Source: Candidatus Dojkabacteria bacterium
GTDB taxonomy: Bacteria > Patescibacteriota > Dojkabacteria > SC72 > T1SED10-24
DNA: 32,266 bases
NCBI GenBank assembly: GCA_003554185.1
Contig: PWFU01000035.1
Location: 1 to 32,266 of the forward strand
Direction of reading: 5' to 3'
Shown here one piece after another: positions 24,253-31,877 of the stretch (its first letter is position 1; every line of letters starts with the position of its first letter). Below the pieces are notes generated by a model. That model was not told the DNA's origin. It saw nothing but the letters and a program-made list of their open reading frames with translations, and ran no database searches. Made by a program: the position numbers and the translations under genes.

Positions 24253-24852
24253 CTATTCTTTAAATTCTACCTCAGGGTGTTCCATTATGCGGAAATTACT
24301 AAAGGGGAAGTATACAAGATATGCTTTCCCTTTAATCTGTTCTTCTTTAATTGTACCAAAACTTCTCGAGTCATAGCTCTCGGGGCGATTATCTCCGAGA
24401 GTAAAATAATGTCCTAGAGGGATATTTATCTCTTCGCCTTCCGGAAGTTTGTCTCCTCCACGAGTTTTGATTGAATTGTCTAAGTAAGAACTTTCGTCAA
24501 GTTTTTTATCATTGATGTAGATTTGTCCATTTTGAAGAGAAATATTTTCTCCTGGTAACCCAATTATCCTTTTAATATAGTCAACTTTTTCATTATATTC
24601 GTAAATAATGATATCTCCTCGCTCGGGTTTATTAAACCTGTATGTTAGTTTGTTTCCAATAAGGTATTCACCATTTTGAAAATTAGGATACATTGATTCT
24701 CCCACTACCTCATGCGGGGTTGCAATAAAAAGGTATAGGACTATACTCAAAGCCAGAGCAATTATAATAGCTTCTATTGTGTTTAATAGAAAATTTGATA
24801 TTGAACTAAATATATTCGAAAAGAAGCTGTATGAGGTATTTTTCTCCTCCAT
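24253..24852 (-). CDS. lepB: Signal peptidase I, copy 2
   Basis: A 199-residue paralogue of the neighbouring gene. S53 in PHEVVGESMYPNF and K94 in DYIKRIIGLPGE are the Ser-Lys dyad, and GDNRPESYDSRSFG closes the domain. The membrane helix lies at about 24-43. The frame stays open upstream into the tRNA-Glu gene, but that stretch is a tRNA; MEEKNTS at 24850-24852 is the right start. No Shine-Dalgarno precedes it. The 26 bases between the tRNA 3' end and the ATG leave no room for a separate promoter of normal spacing, so tRNA-Glu, both lepB copies, parA and parB could share one transcript. Confidence 0.93.
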   Translation of the reverse strand: MEEKNTSYSFFSNIFSSISNFLLNTIEAIIIALALSIVLYLFIATPHEVVGESMYPNFQNGEYLIGNKLTYRFNKPERGDIIIYEYNEKVDYIKRIIGLPGENISLQNGQIYINDKKLDESSYLDNSIKTRGGDKLPEGEEINIPLGHYFTLGDNRPESYDSRSFGTIKEEQIKGKAYLVYFPFSNFRIMEHPEVEFKE

Positions 24853-24878
24853 ATGATTTTTTATGTTACTAAATAACA

Positions 24879-24950
24879 CACCGCCACTGGGAATCGAACC
24901 CAGGTCTGTAGGATGAAAACCTACTGTCCTAACCACTAGACGATGGCGGC
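24879..24950 (-). tRNA. tRNA-Glu (anticodon TTC)
   Basis: On the minus strand the acceptor GCCGCCA pairs with TGGCGGT, with a G-U pair at the end. The anticodon loop TTTTCAT gives TTC, T-loop TTCGATT, discriminator G. CCA is not encoded. It lies 26 bases upstream of lepB copy 2. Glu-tRNA is also the product that GatCAB turns into Gln-tRNA when charged on tRNA-Gln. Confidence 0.94.
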
Positions 24951-24957
24951 TCAAGAT

Positions 24958-24987
24958 AATATATGGCAATCATTGTACATTATCCAA
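24958..24987 (-). promoter_or_regulatory. Candidate promoter for tRNA-Glu
   Basis: On the minus strand TTGGAT (24982-24987) and TATATT (24958-24963) are separated by 18 bases. The start would fall a few bases before the tRNA 5' end at 24950. It overlaps nothing but the last bases before the zinc-ribbon stop. Confidence 0.35.
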
Positions 24988-24988
24988 T

Positions 24989-25210
24989 TTACTTTGTTAA
25001 GAAGTGTTCCTCTTCTTCTTTGGTCGCTCTTTTATATGTATTTGTATCCATCTGCCATATGTACAATCTTTTACATTTGCATTGAACTATTTTTTTTGTT
25101 TCCGTTATGTCCTTGATTTGTGAAGCATTTTGTAATTGCTTAGTGCATCCAGGACATAGATTTTTTCTAACGAGCTTTTTCTGAATTGGTTTAAAAATTC
25201 CCTTGAACAT
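24989..25210 (-). CDS. Small zinc-ribbon-like protein
   Basis: A 73-residue basic protein that I cannot assign to a family. It has CPGC (residues 19-22) and a later CKC (about 45-47), which could form a zinc ribbon, between Lys-rich ends. The frame stays open upstream through the tRNA-Leu gene, but the ATG at 25208-25210 is the only start outside the tRNA. AAAGGA lies 4 bases before it, a weak Shine-Dalgarno. The gene begins 21 bases after the tRNA-Leu 3' end on the same strand. It may be a nucleic-acid-binding protein, but this rests only on charge and cysteines. Confidence 0.6.
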   Translation of the reverse strand: MFKGIFKPIQKKLVRKNLCPGCTKQLQNASQIKDITETKKIVQCKCKRLYIWQMDTNTYKRATKEEEEHFLTK

Positions 25211-25231
25211 AAAATCCTTTATAATTTTATC

Positions 25232-25319
25232 TGGTGCCGAGGACAGGACTCGAACCTGCATGGGATTAAATCCCACGTGGTCCTAAGCCACGCGTGTCTG
25301 CCAGTTCCACCACCTCGGC
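25232..25319 (-). tRNA. tRNA-Leu (anticodon TAG)
   Basis: A class II tRNA of 88 bases on the minus strand. The acceptor GCCGAGG pairs with CCTCGGC. The anticodon loop CTTAGGA gives TAG. A long variable arm (TGGGATTTAATCCCA) is present as expected for Leu. T-loop TTCGAGT, discriminator A, CCA encoded at 25232-25234. Confidence 0.96.
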
Positions 25320-25330
25320 AACACCTTGGA

Positions 25331-25359
25331 ATTATAACTTTTTTGAGTTATTTTTTCCA
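25331..25359 (-). promoter_or_regulatory. Promoter for tRNA-Leu
   Basis: On the minus strand TGGAAA (25354-25359) and a perfect TATAAT (25331-25336) are 17 bases apart. Expected start is near 25324, about 5 bases before the tRNA 5' end. Confidence 0.55.
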
Positions 25360-25374
25360 GTATAAAGGATATGT

Positions 25375-25683
25375 TTAATCGTCTTTTTTATCACGTATTT
25401 TTACATATCCATCTTCTACATACGGTGCATTTGCTAAAGCATCTTCTCTAGAAAGACCTTCTTTGACAGTATCCTCTCTTAATTCTGCAAATTCAATTTT
25501 TTCAAAACATCTCTTATTTGCCTCTAGACCGGTCTCCTCTTCAAAATCATTTAATGTTTCTACTGAGGATATTATAGTATCTAATTCCTTTACAAACTTA
25601 TCTATTTCTTCTTGAGTTAAATCAATCTTGGATAATTCTCCCAAGTTTTGTATATCTTTTTTATCAAAATTTTTCTTAGACAT
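25375..25683 (-). CDS. gatC: Asp/Glu-tRNA amidotransferase subunit C
   Basis: A 102-residue GatC. It opens with the family motif for a small helical linker protein (IQNLGELSKIDLTQEEIDKFVKELDTIISSVETLNDF) and ends with LREDTVKEGLSREDALANAP...DGYVKI. GatC wraps around GatA and GatB and stabilises the complex, which converts Glu-tRNA-Gln and Asp-tRNA-Asn to the amide forms. It follows gatB by 4 bases. gatA is not in the window and must be elsewhere. Confidence 0.92.
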   Translation of the reverse strand: MSKKNFDKKDIQNLGELSKIDLTQEEIDKFVKELDTIISSVETLNDFEEETGLEANKRCFEKIEFAELREDTVKEGLSREDALANAPYVEDGYVKIRDKKDD

Positions 25684-25687
25684 GACT

Positions 25688-27160
25688 TTATTCCTTCTTA
25701 ATTAATTCTTCTAATAGTTTTTTTGCTATCTCAGGGTTAGCACTACCTTTAGTTAGTTTCATTAATTGTCCAATCAAAAAGCTAATTGCATTTGTTTTAC
25801 CGTTTTTGTAATCTTCAACTGCGTTTGGATTTTCTTCTATTACTTGTTTTGCAAAACTTTCTAATTCTTGTGAATCTGAAATCATCCCGGATGATTCTTC
25901 TAATAATTCTTTCAAAGGAATTTTCTCATCCAGAGACTTATTGAGTAACTCTTCAGCTTTATTTTTGAGAATGTCCTTGTTCTCTACTTTCTTTATAAGT
26001 GTTGCCAAATCGTCTAGATCTATGTTCAACTCATCTATCCCGATATCTTCCTTGTTTAGGTATGAAAATATGGGCCCTGTTAACCAATTTGCAGCAACTT
26101 TTGCATCATCTATTTTACTTAGTAATTTTTCAAAAAATAGTGCATTGTTTTTTGAAGCTGTTATAACTTTTGCGTCATACTTTGATAATTTGTATTCATT
26201 TACATATCTATCTACTTTTGTATCGGGTAATTCAACCAATTGTTCTTTTATTTTTTCTATGTCTTCCTGGTTAAGTTCTATTACAGGTATATCAGGTTCT
26301 GGAAAATATCTGTAGTCGTCGGCTGTTTCTTTTGATCTTTGGTATTCAGTAGTATTCTTTTCTGAATTCCAGCCTCTCGTTTGTTGTACGAGTTCACCTT
26401 GGTTTTCTATCTCGTCTTTCATTCTTTGAATTTCATATTGAATAGATTTTTCAACTGCAGATATAGATCCTATATTTTTTATCTCAACCTTAGGGTTCAA
26501 TTTATATCCTTTTTCGGGGACTATTTTACCGTTATCGTACTTCCAAGTTCCTTTTTTTTGTAAAGAAATATTTGGTTCACATCTCATCTGTCCTTTTTCC
26601 ATATCAGCATTTGAGATGTTTAGATATCTAACTATTTGCCTTATTTTAGATGCATATTCCTTGGCTACATATGCATCGCGAATTAATGGTTTTGAGACTA
26701 TTTCTATTAGTGCTAGCCCTGATTTGTTGTAATCTATCAATGTATAATTATCAATATGTAGTGATTTGGCTACATCTTCTTCCTGATGTATTCTTTCTAT
26801 TTCGACTTTTGTTTCATTTCCTTCTTCATCTTCAACAGTCAGATATCCGTCATAGCATATTGGATTATCATGCTGACTTATTTGATATCCTTTTGGTAGG
26901 TCAGGATAGAAGTAGTGTTTTCTATCAAACCTAATATTATCCGTAATTTTAGAGTTTGTTGCTAATCCAAATAATATACATTTCTCTATAGCTTTTTTGT
27001 TTGGAACAGGTAAAGCTCCTGGCAATCCTAGACATACTGGGCATGTTTGTGTGTTTGGGGATTTTTCAAAATAGTCTGCTGAGCAAGGGCAGAACATTTT
27101 TGAGTTTGTATTTGTTTGTATATGTATCTCCAATCCTATTATGACGTCGTAATTTTCCAT
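25688..27160 (-). CDS. gatB: Asp/Glu-tRNA amidotransferase subunit B
   Basis: A 490-residue GatB of usual length. It opens YDVIIGLEIHIQTNT and contains FCPCSADY and TCPVCLGLPGALPVPN, whose cysteines belong to the zinc site, then FDRKHYFYPDLPKGYQISQ and ADMEKGQMRCEPNIS. The C-terminal helical and YqeY-like tail domain ends with FLIGQLMKLTKGSANPEIAKKLLEEL, which contacts the tRNA. GatB carries the kinase activity that phosphorylates the misacylated amino acid before GatA-derived ammonia is added. The gene lies 24 bases after the Fic-like gene and just before gatC. Confidence 0.96.
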   Translation of the reverse strand: MENYDVIIGLEIHIQTNTNSKMFCPCSADYFEKSPNTQTCPVCLGLPGALPVPNKKAIEKCILFGLATNSKITDNIRFDRKHYFYPDLPKGYQISQHDNPICYDGYLTVEDEEGNETKVEIERIHQEEDVAKSLHIDNYTLIDYNKSGLALIEIVSKPLIRDAYVAKEYASKIRQIVRYLNISNADMEKGQMRCEPNISLQKKGTWKYDNGKIVPEKGYKLNPKVEIKNIGSISAVEKSIQYEIQRMKDEIENQGELVQQTRGWNSEKNTTEYQRSKETADDYRYFPEPDIPVIELNQEDIEKIKEQLVELPDTKVDRYVNEYKLSKYDAKVITASKNNALFFEKLLSKIDDAKVAANWLTGPIFSYLNKEDIGIDELNIDLDDLATLIKKVENKDILKNKAEELLNKSLDEKIPLKELLEESSGMISDSQELESFAKQVIEENPNAVEDYKNGKTNAISFLIGQLMKLTKGSANPEIAKKLLEELIKKE

Positions 27161-27184
27161 GTGGTCATTATAACAGAATTTTAT

Positions 27185-28252
27185 TTAAATTGAATACGAT
27201 TTAGAACTACTTTTTTCTTCTTTTTCCTTTAAGATGTAATACGTATTTTTATTCTTACCTCTTTTTTCGAGATATCCTGCGTTTAATAGGTCATTGAGAT
27301 CTCGGTATGCAGTCATAAAAGATATTCCCATAAATTTGGTACATGTGTTTCTATCAATTCTTTTATTCTTTTCTAGGTATTCAAGTATTCGCTTTTGTCT
27401 TGGGTTTAGATTTTCTTTAGAGTCTGCTTTTTTCTGTGTACTTTCTTCGAAAAATTGTTCATATAGTTGTTTTAATCTTGTTGATTCTAAAGAAAATACA
27501 TAGAGTATTGCTTCGGTAAATAGGGTTTGGTCTTGTTTTTCTTTAGATAGATTAAAAATTTGAGGGTAATCGTTTGCTATTGTCGATATTGCTTTTGCTA
27601 CACAGAAAGTATTATATGGATTATAATCAAATTCTTTTAATATGCACCCTGTTGTTAAAAATGATGTTATTTGATTCCCTCCAAGCATAGGTGCTTTATC
27701 TGTAAATTCGTAAAGGAGTAGGACACTCTGTATCAGTTTGTTGTAATTGTTTCTATTTGAGTATATCCATGTTCCCAGGTCGTCAAAATGTTTTTTCAAT
27801 TCTTTTTTTGTTTCTCCCTTACGGTTTTTAGCCCAAGTATCATATATTTCATTTGGTTCTTCATCAATTTTTCTAAATTTTCCTGCTTCCCATGGTTCTA
27901 GTATTCCACTAAGTAATAATTTATTTAGATGAGATATTAATTCCGAAGATATGGGCATAAATTTACTTGATTTGTAGGATTTTACAAATTCTTGTGTACT
28001 TCTATAATTATTAAAGATTTGGTGTTTAGATATATCAACTCTTCCTTTTTGAATTTCAAGTGCTTTGGAAAAACCAAGGGGGGTATTTATCATTTCACTC
28101 AATGCATGAATGTCTTCCGCATGAACCTTGTTATACAATTCCAATCTTGTTTTGTATGGTAATTGTATATTCTTTATTCTTTCATTATTTAACTCTATGT
28201 TAACTATATACTTAACTATTAAATTTGTTAGAGTTACATTTGGTGAATACAT
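27185..28252 (-). CDS. Fic-fold protein with degenerate active site and C-terminal winged helix
   Basis: A 355-residue protein. The first 240 or so residues follow the Fic layout, including the PWEAGKFRKI strand (120-129) that matches the G-x-(Y/F)-R block and a helix YEFTDKAPMLGGNQITSFL (181-199). The Fic motif HPFx(D/E)GNGRxGR is here A187-P-M-L-G-G-N-Q-I-T-S. The catalytic His is replaced by Ala and the GNGR loop by GNQI, so AMP transfer is not expected. Residues from about 280 are a winged helix (LNPRQKRILEYLEKN, SFMTAYRDLNDLLNAGYLEKRGKN), of the type that often follows Fic domains. A DNA-binding regulator or scaffold role is plausible. It starts 21 bases after tRNA-Thr and precedes gatB. 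Confidence 0.7.
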   Translation of the reverse strand: MYSPNVTLTNLIVKYIVNIELNNERIKNIQLPYKTRLELYNKVHAEDIHALSEMINTPLGFSKALEIQKGRVDISKHQIFNNYRSTQEFVKSYKSSKFMPISSELISHLNKLLLSGILEPWEAGKFRKIDEEPNEIYDTWAKNRKGETKKELKKHFDDLGTWIYSNRNNYNKLIQSVLLLYEFTDKAPMLGGNQITSFLTTGCILKEFDYNPYNTFCVAKAISTIANDYPQIFNLSKEKQDQTLFTEAILYVFSLESTRLKQLYEQFFEESTQKKADSKENLNPRQKRILEYLEKNKRIDRNTCTKFMGISFMTAYRDLNDLLNAGYLEKRGKNKNTYYILKEKEEKSSSKSYSI

Positions 28253-28273
28253 ATCTTCATTTTTTTATACAAA

Positions 28274-28347
28274 AGCTGGTGGGTGGATTCGAACCACCGG
28301 CCTATTCTTTACGAAAGAATTGCTCTGACCAACTGAGCTACACCAGC
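28274..28347 (-). tRNA. tRNA-Thr (anticodon CGT)
   Basis: On the minus strand the acceptor GCTGGTG pairs with CACCAGC. The anticodon loop TTCGTAA gives CGT (codon ACG). T-loop TTCGAAT, discriminator U, CCA not encoded. Confidence 0.95.
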
Positions 28348-28357
28348 ACACAGATTG

Positions 28358-28385
28358 AGTATAACAAATTCGTAACATTTTGTAA
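28358..28385 (-). promoter_or_regulatory. Promoter for tRNA-Thr
   Basis: On the minus strand TTACAA (28380-28385) and TATACT (28358-28363) are 16 bases apart. TGT directly before the hexamer gives the extended -10. Start is expected about 4 bases before the tRNA. The rest of the gap up to 28502 shows nothing I can name. Confidence 0.55.
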
Positions 28386-28502
28386 GGTGTTGTTTGTTCC
28401 CATAGTTATGTTTTTCTATCTTGTAGAATTTTATGGATGGATTAAATGATCTGTATGGTCATGTATACAAGCCTTACTAAATTGAGTTTGTACAGTTATT
28501 GA

Positions 28503-29576
28503 TTAGTAGATATATAGGGAATCGTAATGTATTACTTCTTTATTTGAATTATTTTTCAAATTCTTCTTTAATTCTTTCTCACTGTATTGAGATATCCCAA
28601 TCCCTATTTTCTCTCCTTGATTGTTAACTATTTCTACAAGGTCTCCTTCTTCAAATTCACCACTTGTGTTTGTAACTCCAATGGGTAGTATGCTAGCTTT
28701 CTTTTCTTTTGAAATGAGAATTTTTTCTAGACCTTGATCTACTGTAATATTTCCTTTTGCAAAATCTTCTGAAAAACCAATCCATTTCTTTATGTTTGTA
28801 GTATTTTTCTTCCCTATGAATTTTGTACCAGGGTTCTTTCCAGAGTGAATGTCTAGTAATACATCTTTTTCTTTCCCATTAGCAATGTATACATCTATCC
28901 CCATATTTGAAGTTTTTAAAGCTGCATTACATTTTGTATACATACCACCTTTTCCTAAGCTTGAAGAGGATTGATATATACATTGATTTACTTCATTATT
29001 TTCTGGATCTACTTCTTTTACCAATCCATTTCCTGTATTGTCTTTGTATATTCCTTGAACGTTCGTTAGTATTATGAATTTTTTGGCGTTTAACATCGTT
29101 GCTATTAAACTCGCTAGTTCATCATTATCTGTGAACATTAATTCTGTAACGGATACACTGTCATTTTCATTAATTATTGGAAGTATATTTTCAGATAGTA
29201 GGGTGGTTATACACCTTCTGATATTTAAATAGTGTTGTCTGTCTGAAAAATCTGCTTTTGTTGCTAGTATTTGTCCAATATCTATATTATTTTTCTTAAA
29301 AAGTTTTGAATAGGTGTTTATTAATTCGGTTTGTCCTAGAGCCGCCCATGCTTGTTTTTGTCCTACCTGATCTTTTGTTCTAATTTTTTCTCTAATTTTT
29401 TTACCAAAACCTACAGCACCTGAAGTAACTAAAACAACATTCCAATCTTCTTTAATTAGCTTTGAAATTTGACCAACCAAAGATTCTAAAACAGAAGAGT
29501 CCAGTTCATAAGAATCTTTTTTGCTTAAAACATTCGTACCTACTTTAACAACAATTGTTTGATTTTTCACCTTCAT
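28503..29576 (-). CDS. proB: Glutamate 5-kinase
   Basis: A 357-residue ProB with both domains. The amino-acid kinase domain (1 to about 255) has VVKVGTNVLS, LVTSGAVGFG, INENDSVSV, FTDNDELASLIA, LTNVQGIY and GKGGMYTK. The C-terminal PUA domain (about 275-350) includes ASILPIGVTNTSGEFEEGDLVEIVN. ProB phosphorylates glutamate in the first step of proline synthesis. The next enzyme, ProA, is not nearby, and no other amino-acid synthesis gene is seen. GGGAG lies 7 bases before the ATG. The ATG itself is only 13 bases past the end of tRNA-Gly on the same strand, so the leader is almost entirely the tRNA 3' trailer. Confidence 0.94.
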   Translation of the reverse strand: MKVKNQTIVVKVGTNVLSKKDSYELDSSVLESLVGQISKLIKEDWNVVLVTSGAVGFGKKIREKIRTKDQVGQKQAWAALGQTELINTYSKLFKKNNIDIGQILATKADFSDRQHYLNIRRCITTLLSENILPIINENDSVSVTELMFTDNDELASLIATMLNAKKFIILTNVQGIYKDNTGNGLVKEVDPENNEVNQCIYQSSSSLGKGGMYTKCNAALKTSNMGIDVYIANGKEKDVLLDIHSGKNPGTKFIGKKNTTNIKKWIGFSEDFAKGNITVDQGLEKILISKEKKASILPIGVTNTSGEFEEGDLVEIVNNQGEKIGIGISQYSEKELKKNLKNNSNKEVIHYDSLYIY

Positions 29577-29589
29577 AAAAAAGCTCCCA

Positions 29590-29662
29590 AGCGAGAGACG
29601 GGATTCGAACCCGCGACCTTTTGCTTGGGAAGCAAACGTTCTGCCAACTGAACTACTCTCGC
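29590..29662 (-). tRNA. tRNA-Gly (anticodon CCC)
   Basis: On the minus strand the acceptor GCGAGAG pairs with CTCTCGC, identical to the other tRNA-Gly. The anticodon loop TTCCCAA gives CCC (codon GGG). T-loop TTCGAAT, discriminator U, CCA not encoded. It sits 11 bases after the YtxH gene and 13 bases before proB. Confidence 0.94.
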
Positions 29663-29673
29663 AGATGACTAAC

Positions 29674-30039
29674 TTAAGCAGCTACTGCTTTTTTAACTGT
29701 AGTCCAATCTTTTTTGAGCTGTTTTCCTAAATCCTTAGCAGCTTCTGAAGACAATAGGTCTTTTTGCTTGTATTCGTCAACGACTTCTTCTACAAGTTTT
29801 GAGTACTTTGTCTCATCGATTTTCTCTCCTAAATCTTTAAGAGATTTTACCTTTCGTTCAACAGACTTCCTTGCCTTGGTATACATATCCAGAGTTCTAT
29901 CTCTGACATCTCCAGCAAATTGCTTGATGTCTTCTCTTGTTTCTGCTCCGGATTTAGGAGCCATTAGAATACCGGCTGCAGTACCTGCAAGAGCACCTAC
30001 TACAAGACCTGTCATGAATGAATTGATATCTTTCGACAT
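29674..30039 (-). CDS. YtxH-domain membrane-associated protein
   Basis: A 121-residue protein. The family start is FMTGLVVGALAGTAAGILMAPKSGAETREDIKQFAGD (8-44): a Gly/Ala-rich membrane helix followed by APKSG and an amphipathic segment. The rest is a charged helix that could form a coiled coil. YtxH-type proteins are widespread in Firmicutes and Patescibacteria and associated with stress, but their function is undefined. A TATAAT hexamer lies at 30059-30064 on the minus strand and AAAGG 9 bases before the ATG, so this gene probably starts the transcript that continues into tRNA-Gly and proB. Confidence 0.82.
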   Translation of the reverse strand: MSKDINSFMTGLVVGALAGTAAGILMAPKSGAETREDIKQFAGDVRDRTLDMYTKARKSVERKVKSLKDLGEKIDETKYSKLVEEVVDEYKQKDLLSSEAAKDLGKQLKKDWTTVKKAVAA

Positions 30040-30106
30040 AAGTTTATACCTTTAAAAAATTATATACTACCCTACATAGTACATTATTCTGGGGAAAAAT
30101 ACAAGA

Positions 30107-30688
30107 TTAAATGTTTAGTTTTTTAATTATGAGATATATTATGTAAAGGAATACTGCAGGTCCGATGAACATCGTTATAGTTATCCAAATAGGCATTGGT
30201 TCTCTTTGAAATTCTGCTGGGTTTTGTTCTTGGTCTACATCCTCTTCTTGATTATCATCCATCCATTCTTCTTCTACTTCAGGAGTTTCGGTTGGAGGTG
30301 TTTCTTCTGGTGTTTGATATTCTTGAGTTTGTTCTGTTTCTCCCTGTACTTCAGTTATACCTGCAATTTCAGAGAGCTGTTCAATATTATTTGTTTTTCC
30401 AAAGAAGCATTCTCCGTTATAATATAGGGTAGGGTATCCTCCCTGGTGTCCTGTATCACAAATTTCTAAAGCTTTATCATACTTTTCATCAAAACCTTCT
30501 TCAGATGCTTCAATCTCTTTTAAATTAATTTCTTCTTCTAAATTATGTTTATCTACAAATTCTAAAACTTCAATGCAGTGAGGGCATGTATCGCTATGAA
30601 AGAGTATAATTTCTTCTTGAGCATTTACTACATTGTTTAAAAAAAGAAATCCTAAAAAGAAAAACAATATTATTTTAAAAGTTTTCAT
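30107..30688 (-). CDS. Exported membrane-anchored thioredoxin/glutaredoxin-like protein
   Basis: A 193-residue protein. Residues 1-23 form a signal peptide ending in VNA. EIILFHSDTCPHC (C35-x-x-C38) carries the redox motif of the thioredoxin fold, and the cis-Pro loop is GGYPTLYYNGECF (about 84-96). After an acidic Pro/Glu/Thr-rich stalk, one membrane helix (about 166-188) and a short basic tail anchor it. The redox domain would be outside the cell. It may reduce or oxidise disulfides of exported proteins, which fits an export-rich genome, but no DsbB- or CcdA-like partner is in the window. Confidence 0.8.
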   Translation of the reverse strand: MKTFKIILFFFLGFLFLNNVVNAQEEIILFHSDTCPHCIEVLEFVDKHNLEEEINLKEIEASEEGFDEKYDKALEICDTGHQGGYPTLYYNGECFFGKTNNIEQLSEIAGITEVQGETEQTQEYQTPEETPPTETPEVEEEWMDDNQEEDVDQEQNPAEFQREPMPIWITITMFIGPAVFLYIIYLIIKKLNI

Positions 30689-30750
30689 ATTCTGCTATTC
30701 TTCATATATCAATACTCCATTATATCTAAAATTAATAAATATTTAAATTT

Positions 30751-31380
30751 ATGATTCAGCCAACTATAGATTTGGAAAGTGAAATCTTAAACAAAGGTTA
30801 TGCAAATGTTTGTGGCGTAGATGAAGTTGGTAGAGGACCATGGGCTGGTCCAGTTGTTGTAGGGGTTGTTTGTATAAATAATAGGGATCAATTTTTAGAA
30901 GGAGTTAGAGATAGTAAGAGTATGTCTGAGAAAAAGAGGGATTATTTTTTTGAATTAATCAAAGAGAAATCCCACGGTTGGGGAATAGGTATAGTAGAGA
31001 ATTATGATATAGATAAGTTAGGGCTTAGTAATTCAATAGAGAGGGCTGCAGAATTAGCACTAGAGGATTTAAAAAAGAGGATTTCTTCAGATATAGGATA
31101 TTTATTAATTGATGGTAATATCAATGGTTTCAATAATTTTAAAAAAGAGTTAGTTAACAAAGGAGATTCTTTACATTACAGTATTTCTGCTGCTTCGGTT
31201 ATTGCTAAAGTTACAAGGGATAATATTATGAAAGAGTATTCAAACATTTTTCCAGAGTATGGTTTTGAAAGGAATGTTGGATATGGTACAAAGGAGCATA
31301 GAGAGGCTTTAGAAGCTATAGGGCCGTGTAAAATTCATCGTAGGTCTTTTAAACCTATTGCTAAGTTTGATTTTGATTAA
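30751..31380 (+). CDS. rnhB: Ribonuclease HII
   Basis: A 209-residue RNase HII, which cuts RNA in RNA-DNA hybrids and single ribonucleotides in DNA. Motifs are CGVDEVGRGPWAGPVVVGVV with the first acidic pair, RDSKSMSEKKRDYFFE, LLIDGN with the third acidic residue, and SAASVIAKVTRDNIM with the fourth. The tail YGTKEHREALEAIGPCKIHRRSFKP is typical of the family. The gene is divergent from the thioredoxin-like gene with a 62-base AT-rich gap and is followed after 8 bases by the RNHCP gene. Confidence 0.95.
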   Translation: MIQPTIDLESEILNKGYANVCGVDEVGRGPWAGPVVVGVVCINNRDQFLEGVRDSKSMSEKKRDYFFELIKEKSHGWGIGIVENYDIDKLGLSNSIERAAELALEDLKKRISSDIGYLLIDGNINGFNNFKKELVNKGDSLHYSISAASVIAKVTRDNIMKEYSNIFPEYGFERNVGYGTKEHREALEAIGPCKIHRRSFKPIAKFDFD

Positions 31381-31388
31381 AATTATTT

Positions 31389-31694
31389 ATGCATTCAAAA
31401 GGTTTTCAAAAAAAGAAAGAAGATTTTTTTTGTGAAAACTGTAATACACATATTGTAGGGGATGGTTATACAGATCATTGTCCTAAATGCCTTTATTCAA
31501 AACATGTGGATGTTAACCCGGGGGATAGAATGAGTGATTGCAAGGCTCTTATGGAGCCAATAGCTGCAGAGGTTTTAAGAGATGGTTTTCGTATACACTA
31601 TGTTTGTCAAAAATGCGGCTACAAGCACAGGGTTATGAGTTCTTCTAATGATGATTTGGATTTTATTTCTGTTCTTGTTCAGAATTCTTTTTGA
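31389..31694 (+). CDS. RNHCP-family zinc-binding protein
   Basis: A 101-residue protein with the RNHCP domain. Pairs of metal ligands are visible: CENC, then H-x-x...DHCPKC (the RNHCP-like block, here TDHCPKC), and CQKCGYKHR near the end. Two treble-clef or ribbon-like zinc sites are likely. The function of the family is not known. It follows rnhB by 8 bases. It is one of only two genes in the window to end in TGA. Confidence 0.85.
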   Translation: MHSKGFQKKKEDFFCENCNTHIVGDGYTDHCPKCLYSKHVDVNPGDRMSDCKALMEPIAAEVLRDGFRIHYVCQKCGYKHRVMSSSNDDLDFISVLVQNSF

Positions 31695-31738
31695 TTTTTT
31701 CAAAAAAGGTTTTATAATACAAAAGTTTTTAGTATAAT
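31691..31738 (+). promoter_or_regulatory. Tandem promoter candidates for tRNA-Lys
   Basis: TTGATT (31691-31696) and TATAAT (31713-31718) are 16 bases apart. A second perfect TATAAT lies at 31733-31738, with TTTATA 16 bases upstream as a poor -35. The second gives a start near 31745, about 20 bases before the tRNA. Confidence 0.5.
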
Positions 31739-31764
31739 CTCTTTTGTAATTATCCAATAGATAG

Positions 31765-31838
31765 GGGTCGCTAGCTCATCTGGTTAGAGCAACTGCCTTT
31801 TAAGCAGGAGGTGCTGGGTTCGAGTCCCGGGCGACCCA
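31765..31838 (+). tRNA. tRNA-Lys (anticodon TTT)
   Basis: The acceptor GGGTCGC pairs with GCGACCC. The anticodon loop CTTTTAA gives TTT, T-loop TTCGAGT, discriminator A. CCA is not encoded. Confidence 0.95.
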
Positions 31839-31877
31839 TTGGTACTCTCACATCTAATAAAGAATTTTCTCAAAGGT

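Noticed and set aside
24853-24969. N-terminal extension of lepB copy 2
   Set aside because: The extra codons run through tRNA-Glu; the conserved protein starts at the ATG at 24850-24852.
25211-25276. N-terminal extension of the zinc-ribbon gene
   Set aside because: The extra codons lie mostly in tRNA-Leu; the ATG at 25208-25210 is outside it.
28128-28449. Plus-strand frames across tRNA-Thr
   Set aside because: They contain GGFEPPAYS-type peptides, a tRNA shadow, and overlap the Fic-like gene antisense.
29577-29594. Terminator after tRNA-Gly(CCC)
   Set aside because: A GCT/AGC stem of three pairs before six T is too weak, and the T run is directly followed by the proB ATG.
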